A stretch of 9,063 nucleotides of DNA. Origin: Candidatus Adiutrix sp. Its GTDB lineage: Bacteria > Desulfobacterota > Desulfarculia > Adiutricales > Adiutricaceae. The stretch spans positions 1-9,063 of the forward strand of contig JAISRV010000167.1 in the NCBI GenBank assembly GCA_031273445.1, written 5' to 3'. How positions within the stretch are numbered: the stretch's first letter is position 1; each line of letters opens with the position of its first letter. The position numbers and the translations under genes were made by a program. The notes below the pieces were generated by a model. It saw nothing but the letters and a program-made list of their open reading frames with translations, had not been told where the DNA came from and did not search any database. Positions 1 to 6,573 of this stretch are shown one piece after another.

Positions 1-137
1 GCGGGGCGGAACGAGCGGAACAAAAGAGCGATGAGACAAAAAAGAGCGATGAGACAAAAATGGCGGGGCGTAACGAACGGAACAAAAGAGCGATGAGACA
101 AAAGAGCGATGAGACAAAAATGAGTGATGAGACAAAA
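1..137. repeat. Nested direct-repeat block next to the ptsI 3' end
   Basis: The motif GAGYGATGAGACAAA occurs five times, starting at 26, 44, 88, 104 and 122. The first four copies have C at the variable base and the last has T. The first four are packed inside a larger unit of about 60 bases that occurs twice (1-62 and 63-122). Each large unit opens with GCGGGGCG and contains a CGGAACAAAA segment. The two large copies differ by two substitutions and by the length of one A-run. The block runs up to the ptsI stop codon at 138-140 and probably extends left of the window. Clustered short repeats of this kind can mark the end of an insertion sequence or a protein-binding array. No transposase or terminal inverted repeat is visible, so the function is open. 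Confidence 0.9.
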
Positions 138-1934
138 TTAAAAAAATTCGGGAAATTTTTGCCTGATTTTGTTTGTGGCGGCGCCGGCGGCCTCTGAGGC
201 GGTATGGGCGGCCATGGCCTCATTGGCCCACTGTTGAAGTTCCGCGAAAGAAGCCATGCGAATGACGCGTTTTATTTTTGGTATGACGGCGGGGGGCATG
301 GAGAGAATGGAGGCGCCCAGCCCGATCAGTATAGGGGCGGTGACCAGGCCCGCCGCCATGTCGCCGCACACTGAAACCGGGGTGCCGGTCTCCGCCCCTG
401 TTTCCAGAATTGTTTTAAGCATGCGCAATATGCCGGGGTGCAGCGGTTGATACATGTCCGACACTTCCGGGTCGCCGCGGTCGACGGCCAGGGAATACTG
501 GATCAGATCATTGGTGCCCACTGAAAAGAAATCGGCTTCGGCGGCCAGTTCACGGGCCAGGAAAATAGTGGCCGGAACTTCGATCATGACCCCCAGGGGG
601 GGGGCGGGGTTGTGGGCCAGCCCGTCGGCGGCCAGCGACCGGGCCGCGTCGGCGATCATGGCCCGGCTGCGGCGCAGTTCGTCGAGGCTGGAAATCATGG
701 GCAACATAATGCGCACATCTCCGTGGACCGCAACTCTCAAAAGAGCCCGCAACTGGGTCTTGAACAGGCCTTGGTGGCGCAGGGAAAAGCGGATGCCGCG
801 CAAACCCAGGGCCTGGCGGCGGCATTGCCCCGGCGGCGCCATGAGCGCGTTATCCTGGAGGTTGATCAAGGGCATGGCCTTGTCGTAGCCGACATCCAGG
901 GTTCGGATAGTCACCGGATAAGGGGCGGCGACTTCCACGACCCGTCGATAAGTCTCATACAGTTCATCTTCGGCGGGGAGCGTCTCTCTGGTCAGGTACA
1001 TAAATTCAGTGCGGTAAAGGCCGATGCCTTCTCCGCCGTAGGAGAGCATGGCCGGAACCTCTTCCATCAGTTCCAGGTTGGCGAGCACTTCTATGCGTTT
1101 TTCATCCAGAGTTATGGCCGGCAGGTGCGCGCAACGCACTATTTCCGCGTTGACGGCTTTTTCCATCTGCTGACGCGCGCGGTAAAAATTGAGGGCGTCT
1201 GGCGCGGGGCGCACGATGACGTGTCCGGCCCGCCCGTCTATGATTATGAGGTCGCCGTTGTTGATGTCGGCGGTAAGGCCCTTGACGCCGACCACCGCGG
1301 GCAGTTCCATGGCTTGGGCCACTATGGCCGTGTGCGAGGTGTGCCCTCCGCTTTCAGCGGCGAGGCCGGCGATTTTGGCGGCGGCGATGCGGGCGACTTC
1401 AGTGGGGCTGATGTCATGCACCACCAGAATTGAGCCGGGGGGGGCTTTCGGCATGTCGTCGGCGTCGCTGTCCATCAGGGCGTCTATGACGGCATGTCCG
1501 AGCATTTCCACATCGGCCATGCGGGCGCTGATGTAGGCGTCCTGAACTCTACGGAGAATGGCGGATATCTTCTCAATGCTGATGAGGACGGACTGCTCGG
1601 CGTTCCAGCCTTCCTGGCTGATCTGGGCGTTGCTGCTCTGAATGAAAATCGGATCGTCCAGCAACAGCAGATGGGCGTCGATAATGGCGGCCTGCGCTTG
1701 AAGTTCCGGCGGAAGCGCTTCTTTTGAAGCCGTCAGGCGGCGGCGGATCAGTTCTCTGGCCGCCTCCAGGCGCTTAATCTCGCCGTCGGCCATATCCGGG
1801 CCCGTCAGCCGGCGGCATGGGATATGCCTCTTTTTGTGGTCGTAGACGCGGGCCGGGCCGATGGCGATGCCGAAGGAGGCGCCGATGCCGGTCAATACGG
1901 ATTCGTCCGGCACGAAGGACGGAGGCAGAATCAT
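138..1934 (-). CDS. ptsI: PTS Enzyme I (phosphoenolpyruvate-protein phosphotransferase)
   Basis: This cytosolic enzyme takes phosphate from phosphoenolpyruvate onto its own histidine and passes it to HPr, the first step of the PTS. The 598-residue product is slightly longer than the usual 570-590. The N-terminal domain begins with GIGASFGIAIGPA (about 17-29). The phospho-histidine motif GGHTSHTAI lies at 196-204, with His201 as the expected acceptor. The PEP-binding barrel has GLYRTEFMYL (305-314), TIRTLDVGYDK (342-352), SVGTNDLIQYS (481-491) and the active-site Cys in CGDMAAG (523-529). Between DK and LGLR the protein is about nine residues longer than E. coli Enzyme I, and the usual NP before LG(L/W)R is RQ. 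The start codon overlaps the ptsH stop as ATGA, which points to translational coupling. Two long C-runs (9 and 8 bases) lie in frame. No clear hairpin terminator is seen after the stop, only the repeat block. Confidence 0.96.
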   Translation of the reverse strand: MILPPSFVPDESVLTGIGASFGIAIGPARVYDHKKRHIPCRRLTGPDMADGEIKRLEAARELIRRRLTASKEALPPELQAQAAIIDAHLLLLDDPIFIQSSNAQISQEGWNAEQSVLISIEKISAILRRVQDAYISARMADVEMLGHAVIDALMDSDADDMPKAPPGSILVVHDISPTEVARIAAAKIAGLAAESGGHTSHTAIVAQAMELPAVVGVKGLTADINNGDLIIIDGRAGHVIVRPAPDALNFYRARQQMEKAVNAEIVRCAHLPAITLDEKRIEVLANLELMEEVPAMLSYGGEGIGLYRTEFMYLTRETLPAEDELYETYRRVVEVAAPYPVTIRTLDVGYDKAMPLINLQDNALMAPPGQCRRQALGLRGIRFSLRHQGLFKTQLRALLRVAVHGDVRIMLPMISSLDELRRSRAMIADAARSLAADGLAHNPAPPLGVMIEVPATIFLARELAAEADFFSVGTNDLIQYSLAVDRGDPEVSDMYQPLHPGILRMLKTILETGAETGTPVSVCGDMAAGLVTAPILIGLGASILSMPPAVIPKIKRVIRMASFAELQQWANEAMAAHTASEAAGAATNKIRQKFPEFF

Positions 1935-2212
1935 TCTTCACCAAAGCGATTTTCTATTATTTCGCGCAAGGCCGAGACCGCGCCTTCGGCGTCTATGCCC
2001 TCGGCGTGAACGGTGACTTTACTGTCGTAAGCGCAACCGAGGCTGATCAGGCTCAAGACGCTTCTGGCGTCCGCGGCCTGGCCGTCTTTGACCAGTTTAA
2101 TCGTCGCCTGGTATTCGCCGGCCGCGCGCACCAGTTTGGCCGCGGCCCTGGCGTGAAGCCCCAGACGATTCTTTATGATCAATTCCATTGAGCGGCTTTC
2201 GATATCGCGCAT
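1931..2212 (-). CDS. ptsH: Phosphocarrier protein HPr
   Basis: HPr is the small cytosolic carrier that receives phosphate from Enzyme I and gives it to IIA proteins. The product has 93 residues. The active-site motif GLHARAA is at 18-24, so His20 is the counterpart of the classical His15 and Arg22 of Arg17. Ser51, in the RSVLSLISLG segment, lines up with the Ser46 site phosphorylated by HPr kinase in many bacteria, although the flanking residues differ from the Gram-positive consensus. The start at 2212 has AAGGA six bases upstream. A second Met at residue 9 (codon ending at 2188) would give a more typical 85-residue HPr but has a poorer ribosome site, so the first start is preferred. The gene is 130 bases downstream of the IID gene and overlaps ptsI by four bases. 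Confidence 0.95.
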   Translation of the reverse strand: MRDIESRSMELIIKNRLGLHARAAAKLVRAAGEYQATIKLVKDGQAADARSVLSLISLGCAYDSKVTVHAEGIDAEGAVSALREIIENRFGEE

Positions 2213-2244
2213 CTTTTTTCCTTAACAAACCTTTTACAGAGGCC

Positions 2245-2361
2245 TTTATATAAACGCTTAACTGGCCAGTCTTGCCCCAGGGCGCGCGCGGCGTCTCCCG
2301 GTCCGGGTCCGGGTCCGGTTTTTTATATAAACGCTTAACTGGTCAGTCTTGCCCCAGGGCG
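2245..2361. repeat. 40-base direct repeat duplicating the IID gene 3' end
   Basis: Bases 2245-2284 and 2322-2361 match at 39 of 40 positions and are separated by 37 unrelated bases. The right copy contains the last codons and TGA stop of the IID gene (ALGQD then stop). In the left copy the single change turns that TGA into TGG and creates a perfect palindrome ACTGGCCAGT (2261-2270). Both copies begin with the palindrome TTTATATAAA, which could act as a -10-like element. The bases beyond the 40-base match do not align, so this is not a simple 77-base tandem duplication. Confidence 0.93.
2301..2318. repeat. Three tandem GTCCGG hexamers
   Basis: GTCCGG is repeated three times without interruption and is followed by a run of six Ts (2319-2324). 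It fills the middle of the spacer between the two 40-base copies. It is self-complementary at the CCGG level and could form a small hairpin, but no plus-strand gene lies upstream that would need a terminator. Confidence 0.85.
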
Positions 2362-3119
2362 GTGACGACAATGGCGGCCAGCGCCACCACCAGGAGCGGA
2401 TACCAGTAATGCAGAAGCCTGGCCTTGGCCGCCAGGAAACGCAGCCCCATGACGCTGGCCACGACAATGGCCATCGTCAGCCACAACATCAAAAGCGATT
2501 CTTCGGCCAGGGCGTCAGTGCGCGTGGCCGCCAGCACGACGGTGGATACGCCGGCCAGGAGGGCCATGGCGCGCTTGAGATTGTGAACCAGTATGTTGAT
2601 TTTGAGTCTGACCAGAAGGTCATACACGGCCTGTCCGCGGCGATAACCCAGACAGAGGCCGGCAAAGCGCGCCGGGCAGGCCAGAGAGCAGAAAATTATA
2701 GGCAAAAGCATGGGCGTCCACCAGACCTCCGCCATGGACAGGACGGCCCAGACGGTGATGAGGCTGCACAGAGGAAGCCATGATTGCCAGAAAAAAGCGT
2801 CGCCCACCGCGGCCAGGGCCTGATTCATGGCCGCCAGCCCACGGTCGCGCTCGCTTATTTCCATTTCGCCGGCGGCCACCGACTCTTCAAGTTTTATGGC
2901 GATGCCTATGGCCAGCCCGGAGGCGATGGGATTGGTGTTGAAAAAATCCAAAGACCGGAGTCTGGCTTCGCGAAGTCGTTCGCCGGCCCCGTAAATGGCT
3001 TTCAAGGCCGGGTCTATGGCCGCGGCCAGGCCCAGATTCTGCTGGCCGCCGGGGTTCCAGGAGGCTTCCAGAAACAGGCTCCGTAAGGCTACATTGGCCA
3101 TTGTGCTTAGTTTTACCAT
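2343..3119 (-). CDS. PTS mannose/fructose/sorbose-family IID component
   Basis: IID is a membrane subunit that forms the sugar channel of mannose-family PTS transporters together with IIC. The product has 258 residues, a little shorter than E. coli ManZ (about 283). Family landmarks are FLEASWNPGGQQNLG (16-30), FFNTNPIASGLAIG (59-72) followed by a Glu pair, and the VGDAFFW segment (105-111), where most members have GDPIFW. A GYRRG motif follows (158-162). Two long hydrophobic stretches near 183-200 and 208-225 and a hydrophobic C-terminus (about 240-255) fit membrane insertion. No strong ribosome site precedes either Met1 or Met7, so the exact start is uncertain. The gene is first in an operon with ptsH and ptsI. 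The IIC, IIB and IIA genes that usually sit beside it are missing from the window, so it may be an orphan. Confidence 0.88.
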   Translation of the reverse strand: MVKLSTMANVALRSLFLEASWNPGGQQNLGLAAAIDPALKAIYGAGERLREARLRSLDFFNTNPIASGLAIGIAIKLEESVAAGEMEISERDRGLAAMNQALAAVGDAFFWQSWLPLCSLITVWAVLSMAEVWWTPMLLPIIFCSLACPARFAGLCLGYRRGQAVYDLLVRLKINILVHNLKRAMALLAGVSTVVLAATRTDALAEESLLMLWLTMAIVVASVMGLRFLAAKARLLHYWYPLLVVALAAIVVTALGQD

Positions 3120-3174
3120 GGAAAATCATATGACTTAGAGGCAAGCAAAAATCGTATCTTCAAGAAAATTTCCG

Positions 3175-3216
3175 GCGGCTGATCCCGGCCCCGCCGTGAG
3201 GGGCGGAATCAGCCGC
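3175..3216 (-). promoter_or_regulatory. Hairpin in the IID leader, possible attenuator or terminator
   Basis: GCGGCTGAT (3175-3183) pairs perfectly with ATCAGCCGC (3208-3216). Inside the loop, CCGCC (3191-3195) can pair with GGCGG (3202-3206). On the minus strand the stem is followed within six bases by TTTTCTT, a weak U-tract. It may end transcription from the GGDEF gene. Because a promoter-like element lies upstream of it, it may instead act as an attenuator in the PTS operon leader. No recognisable antiterminator-binding sequence was found. Confidence 0.5.
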
Positions 3217-3257
3217 GCGCTCCAATAGGGCAGTAGCGCGACGTTCATAACAAGCCG

Positions 3258-3266
3258 ATTATAACA
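3258..3266 (-). promoter_or_regulatory. Extended -10 promoter element upstream of the PTS operon
   Basis: Read on the minus strand this is TGTTATAAT, a perfect match to the sigma-70 extended -10 form (TG, one base, TATAAT). No good -35 hexamer is found at 16-18 bases, which is acceptable for an extended -10 promoter. Transcription would start near 3251, giving a leader of about 130 bases before the IID start that includes the hairpin at 3175-3216. The element lies just downstream of the GGDEF stop codon. Confidence 0.45.
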
Positions 3267-3282
3267 TATATCGTCGTGAGGC

Positions 3283-4341
3283 CTATAATATATTTTCTTC
3301 GCCATTTGCATGCTCAGCCCCCGGCTGATATATCCAGACCATGTTGCGGCCCATGGCTTTGGCCTGGTAGAGGGCCGCATCCGCTCTATCTATGGCTGTT
3401 TTTAGAATGCGGTCGCCAGGCAGCGCCAGACTCAGGCTGTTGCTTGAAACCACGCTTAGGCCGATGCTGATCGTAACCGGGAGGCTGTTGCCCGGCACCG
3501 CGCCCGGCTGGCTGAAAACAGCCAGCCGCATACGTTCGGCGATGGCGGCGCCGGTCCCGATGTCGGTGTTGGCCAAAAGCAGAATAAATTCTTCGCCGCC
3601 GTAGCGGGCAAAAATGTCGGCTTTGCGCAGCGTTGTGTTTATGGTGCTGGTGACCAGCTTGATGGCCTCATCGCCTACCGGATGACCGAAAGTGTCGTTG
3701 AATTTTTTAAAATGATCAATATCTATCATTAGAATGCAGCATTGGGCGCCCTCGTTACGCTTCATGCTTTCCATCTCGCGCTCCGCCGATTCGAAGAAAT
3801 AACCCCGGTTGTAAATGCCTGTCAGCGGGTCACGCAATGAACGCTGACGATACATTTCCTCGCTGGCCAGTAGCGCTTCCTCGGTCTGTTCCTTTTTTTT
3901 TATTTCATTTTTAAGTTTTTGGGTCATGGCCGTCAGCTCGCGCTGCTTGGCTTCCACGATTTCGTTTTTGATTTTAAGGCTTTCGACCATGCCGTTGAAG
4001 GCGTCGGAAATATCGCCCATAAAATCAATGTGCTGATCCAGATCGCCGTTGGCCACCTGCCGGCACTTCCAGGCCAGGTTGTTGAGGTTGCTCTGGAGCA
4101 TTTTGATGTAGCCGGCCGTCGTTCCCCTGGCGGTAAATTCAAAATCCCATTTACTGACGGAAAAGTGGAAGAGGGCGTTTTTGATGCGGGCCAGAGTTTC
4201 ATAGGTGCGGACGAAAGACTCGTCGGCCTCCGTCCCTGGCGGCGCCTCCAGGGGCGCGTCATGGCGCATAATAAGCCTTTCAAGGAGCTCCAGCGGCTCA
4301 GGCTTCTTATGTGAGGTCTCATCGTTCATTGGCGCGATCAT
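3283..4341 (-). CDS. Diguanylate cyclase (GGDEF) with HAMP-like and coiled-coil segments
   Basis: The 352-residue protein should make the second messenger c-di-GMP from two GTP. The C-terminal GGDEF domain starts near DPLTGIYNR (171-179), has the metal-site segment MIDIDHFKKFND (205-216) and carries an intact GGEEF signature at 248-252. Arg239 and Asp242 form an RxxD inhibitory site five residues before it, so product inhibition is expected. The N-terminal half has no transmembrane helix and no recognised sensor domain. Residues about 68-122 resemble the soluble HAMP-like segment (FTARGTTAGYIK then NGDLDQHIDFMGD) common in deltaproteobacterial cyclases, followed by a charged coiled coil (about 122-165). 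The start has AGGG only three bases upstream; Met5 is an alternative. An in-frame TAG directly before the ATG excludes a fusion with the upstream V4R gene. An A9 run at 3893-3901 lies in frame. Confidence 0.93.
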   Translation of the reverse strand: MIAPMNDETSHKKPEPLELLERLIMRHDAPLEAPPGTEADESFVRTYETLARIKNALFHFSVSKWDFEFTARGTTAGYIKMLQSNLNNLAWKCRQVANGDLDQHIDFMGDISDAFNGMVESLKIKNEIVEAKQRELTAMTQKLKNEIKKKEQTEEALLASEEMYRQRSLRDPLTGIYNRGYFFESAEREMESMKRNEGAQCCILMIDIDHFKKFNDTFGHPVGDEAIKLVTSTINTTLRKADIFARYGGEEFILLLANTDIGTGAAIAERMRLAVFSQPGAVPGNSLPVTISIGLSVVSSNSLSLALPGDRILKTAIDRADAALYQAKAMGRNMVWIYQPGAEHANGEENIL

Positions 4342-4561
4342 CTACCCTGGATTAACGGACGAATAAAATTGGGGGCGCGGCCTCTCCCGGCCTGATGGGC
4401 TGTTTAAAAGGAACTGACCGCGCGGGAGGCCAAGCCCCTGGAGCATAAGAGCGCCGGCCGGCGTTTCTCCGGCTTGGTCGGAGAAACGCATGACGGGCGC
4501 TGAAAGGGCGGCTCCGGAATAATGACGCGTCAGACCGCACAGAACCACTAAGTCCGCCAGG
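4342..4561 (-). other. Structured spacer between the V4R and GGDEF genes
   Basis: The region between the V4R stop and the GGDEF start has no convincing gene but dense complementarity. GCGTTTCTCCG (4461-4471) and CGGAGAAACGC (4479-4489) form a perfect 11-bp stem with a 7-base loop. The palindrome CGCCGGCCGGCG (4452-4463) overlaps one arm by three bases, so the two structures compete. The loop sequence GCTTGG (4472-4477) is exactly complementary to CCAAGC (4430-4435), allowing a pseudoknot. A further bulged stem can form from GGCCT-CT-CCCG (about 4379-4389) and CGGGAGGCC (about 4423-4431). In RNA these would form the 5' leader of the cyclase. No run of U follows the 11-bp stem, so it is not a standard terminator. 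It does not match any riboswitch I recognise, including the c-di-GMP GEMM type. Confidence 0.5.
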
Positions 4562-5089
4562 TCACTCGGCGACCAGCCTGGCTTCAAAGCGGCAGGTGCG
4601 GTCGCTGGTGCACCAGCAGTCGACTTCTCGAACTTTGAACTCGCGGCCGGTATAGCTCTTGAGAATGCCGCCCAGAAAACCTTCGTCATAAACGCATGTT
4701 TCATAGCCCAGTTCCGGCAGGCCTGAGCAGTCCAGGTCTTCGGAAACGGTCAGAACGAAATCCAGCTCGTCAAGCTTGGCCCTTTCAACCCTGAACACGC
4801 CGACCCCCAGATTACGCAGGGAGACTTCGAGGGTGCTGACCAGAGCGGCAAAATCGGCCGGTTTGGTGGGCGCTATGATGTTTTTGTAATATTCTTCGCC
4901 GGCCAGTAAGCCGGCCTCGCGGAAAATGTCGTCCACCCCGTCTGTTCCATAACGCTTTTCAAGCACGTCGCGGAAACAGAACTGCATAAGGCGATAGACT
5001 TCCAGACGCAGAGTCGGGCCGAGATTGGGACGCCCGGCGGCGATGTCGCCTAAAAGAGACCAGGAAAAGGCATACTTGCGTTCACTCAT
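4562..5089 (-). CDS. Stand-alone V4R (4-vinyl reductase) domain protein
   Basis: The V4R domain is a small-ligand-binding fold found alone or fused to signalling outputs. Here it makes up most of a roughly 175-residue soluble protein. The C-terminal half has the family pattern: a Cys followed by YDEGFLGGILKSYTG, then VREVDCWCTSDRTCRFE, with the cysteine cluster expected to bind a metal or ligand. The N-terminal part (about residues 18-70) is helical and resembles the portion that precedes V4R in other sensors. The start at 5089 is preferred because GAGG lies seven bases upstream; an in-frame ATG at 5104 has no ribosome site. The gene is upstream of, and in the same direction as, the GGDEF gene. 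I infer that it senses a signal for that cyclase, because V4R is often fused to GGDEF or other outputs. The ligand cannot be told from sequence. The 173 bases upstream, back to purB, contain only small imperfect dyads. Confidence 0.85.
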   Translation of the reverse strand: MSERKYAFSWSLLGDIAAGRPNLGPTLRLEVYRLMQFCFRDVLEKRYGTDGVDDIFREAGLLAGEEYYKNIIAPTKPADFAALVSTLEVSLRNLGVGVFRVERAKLDELDFVLTVSEDLDCSGLPELGYETCVYDEGFLGGILKSYTGREFKVREVDCWCTSDRTCRFEARLVAE

Positions 5090-5262
5090 GACATAACCTC
5101 GCATGTTGGTTTTCCGCGCCCCAGGGTTATCCGCAAGAGACGGAGTCTCGGGTCGGGAAGAAAACGTATTTTCCCCCGCCCTTTTTAACCCGCGGGCGCA
5201 ATTGTTCTGTTAAACGTCGCCCTCATTTAACCCATTTAATATGGAAGGGCTTTGAGCTGCCG

Positions 5263-6573
5263 TCAGTCGTTCGGCTGGTCGAAAACACGCTTGAAAATGG
5301 CCTCTGTGGCGGCGAAAAAACGGTCCGGCGTAAAGACCGCCTCTATTTCCTCGGCGGAGAGGTGTTGGGCCAGGGCGGCGTCTTCAAGCAAAAGGGTTTT
5401 GAAATCCGACCGTTCATGGTGGGCCCGAAGAGCGTTACGCTGTATGTGAGCGTAAGCTTCCACGCGGCTTAGCCCCTTGCCGCACAGGCACAGCAGCAGT
5501 TGCTGGGAATTGTGGAGCCCTCCGGCGAGATTGATGTTTTCAGCCATGCGCTCTGGATGGACGATCATGTCGCGCACTATGGATGAAAGGCGCGCCAGCA
5601 TGTAATCGGTCAGCGAGGCGGAATCAGGGGCGATGATTCGCTCCACGGAAGAATGGCTGATGTCGCGCTCGTGCCACAGCGGCACATCCTCCATGGCCGC
5701 CAGACTGTTAGCCCGGACGACGCGGGCCAGTCCGCTGATGTTTTCGGAGCCCACCGGATTTTTTTTATGAGGCATGGCCGAGGAACCTTTCTGGCTCTTG
5801 CCGAAAGGCTCTTCGACCTCGCCCAGCTCTGTGCGCGCCAGATGGCGGATTTCCACGGCCAGCTTCTCCATGGACGAAGCCAGAAGGGCCAGGGCCGTGA
5901 AATATTCGGCGTGGCGGTCGCGTTGAATGATCTGGCTGGAAGCCGGGGCCGGCGACAGCCCCAGACGGGCCAGGGCTCTCTCTTCGACCTCCGGCGAAAT
6001 GCCGGGCGCCGAAAAATTGCCCACCGGCCCGGAACACTGCCCGACCGCGATAGTGCGGCGCGCGGCCAGAAGACAGCGCCGGCGCCGCCTGAATTCATCG
6101 TAAAAGATGGCCAGTTTCAGTCCGAAAGTGGTCGGTTCGGCGTGTATGCCGTGACTTCGGCCGATGATGGGGGCGTCTTTAAATTCATGGGCTCTGTCGC
6201 GAAGAACGGTCAGCAGTTCGTCCAAATCGTTTAAAATGATGTCCATGGCCCTGGTCAGACGCAGCGACAGGGCGGTATCCAGCACGTCCGAAGAAGTCAG
6301 GCCATAGTGAAACCAGCGAGCCGCCGGCCCGGCCGTTTCTTCAATCTGGGTCACGAAAGCAATGACGTCGTGACGAACGTTTTCTTCTATGGCGGCTATG
6401 CGCTCAACGTCGATCACGGCCTTAGCCTCGATCTCAGCGGGAACTTCGGCGGGAATAAGGCCCATTTCCGCCTGGACGCGGCATACGGCCAATTCCACTT
6501 CCAGCCAGGCGGCATATTGGCTTTCCAGAGACCACAATTCAGCCATGGCGCGGCGTTGGTAACGAGAAATCAT
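5263..6573 (-). CDS. purB: Adenylosuccinate lyase
   Basis: This cytosolic homotetrameric enzyme acts twice in purine synthesis: it releases fumarate from SAICAR to give AICAR and from adenylosuccinate to give AMP. The 436-residue length is typical of the B. subtilis/Thermotoga-type family. The protein opens with the usual MISRYQRRAMAELW. Active-site features are HD at 68-69, TSSDVLDTA (93-101), GRSHGIHAEPTTFG (138-151, with catalytic His141) and the flexible signature loop GSSAMPHKKNP (263-273) containing the catalytic serine. Upstream, GTGGA lies about eight bases before the ATG, with AGG closer in. The gene is divergent from the HAD gene and 173 bases upstream of the V4R gene, with no clear terminator between, so some read-through into V4R is possible. 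Nothing unusual is seen in the coding sequence. Confidence 0.97.
   Translation of the reverse strand: MISRYQRRAMAELWSLESQYAAWLEVELAVCRVQAEMGLIPAEVPAEIEAKAVIDVERIAAIEENVRHDVIAFVTQIEETAGPAARWFHYGLTSSDVLDTALSLRLTRAMDIILNDLDELLTVLRDRAHEFKDAPIIGRSHGIHAEPTTFGLKLAIFYDEFRRRRRCLLAARRTIAVGQCSGPVGNFSAPGISPEVEERALARLGLSPAPASSQIIQRDRHAEYFTALALLASSMEKLAVEIRHLARTELGEVEEPFGKSQKGSSAMPHKKNPVGSENISGLARVVRANSLAAMEDVPLWHERDISHSSVERIIAPDSASLTDYMLARLSSIVRDMIVHPERMAENINLAGGLHNSQQLLLCLCGKGLSRVEAYAHIQRNALRAHHERSDFKTLLLEDAALAQHLSAEEIEAVFTPDRFFAATEAIFKRVFDQPND

Noticed and set aside
1..137. CRISPR array at the left edge
   Set aside because: The repeat copies are about 15-17 bases and are separated by nothing or by repeated sequence. 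There are no unique spacers of regular length and no cas genes.
612..1433. A 273-codon plus-strand open frame inside ptsI
   Set aside because: It lies wholly antisense to a well-conserved Enzyme I gene, has low-complexity Gly/His/Asp-rich content and resembles no known protein. It is a byproduct of GC-rich codon use.
3135..3248. A 37-codon frame in the IID leader that would start almost at the predicted transcript start
   Set aside because: There is no ribosome site, and the sequence is dominated by the hairpin. It could only be a leaderless peptide, for which there is no independent evidence.
4461..4489. Rho-independent terminator after the V4R gene
   Set aside because: The 11-bp stem is perfect, but no T-run follows on either strand.
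4342..4704. A 120-codon minus-strand frame spanning the V4R end and the spacer, suggesting a V4R-GGDEF fusion or a missing gene
   Set aside because: It is out of frame with V4R and closed by TAG directly before the cyclase ATG. A fusion would need both a frameshift and stop read-through, and the frame shows no domain.
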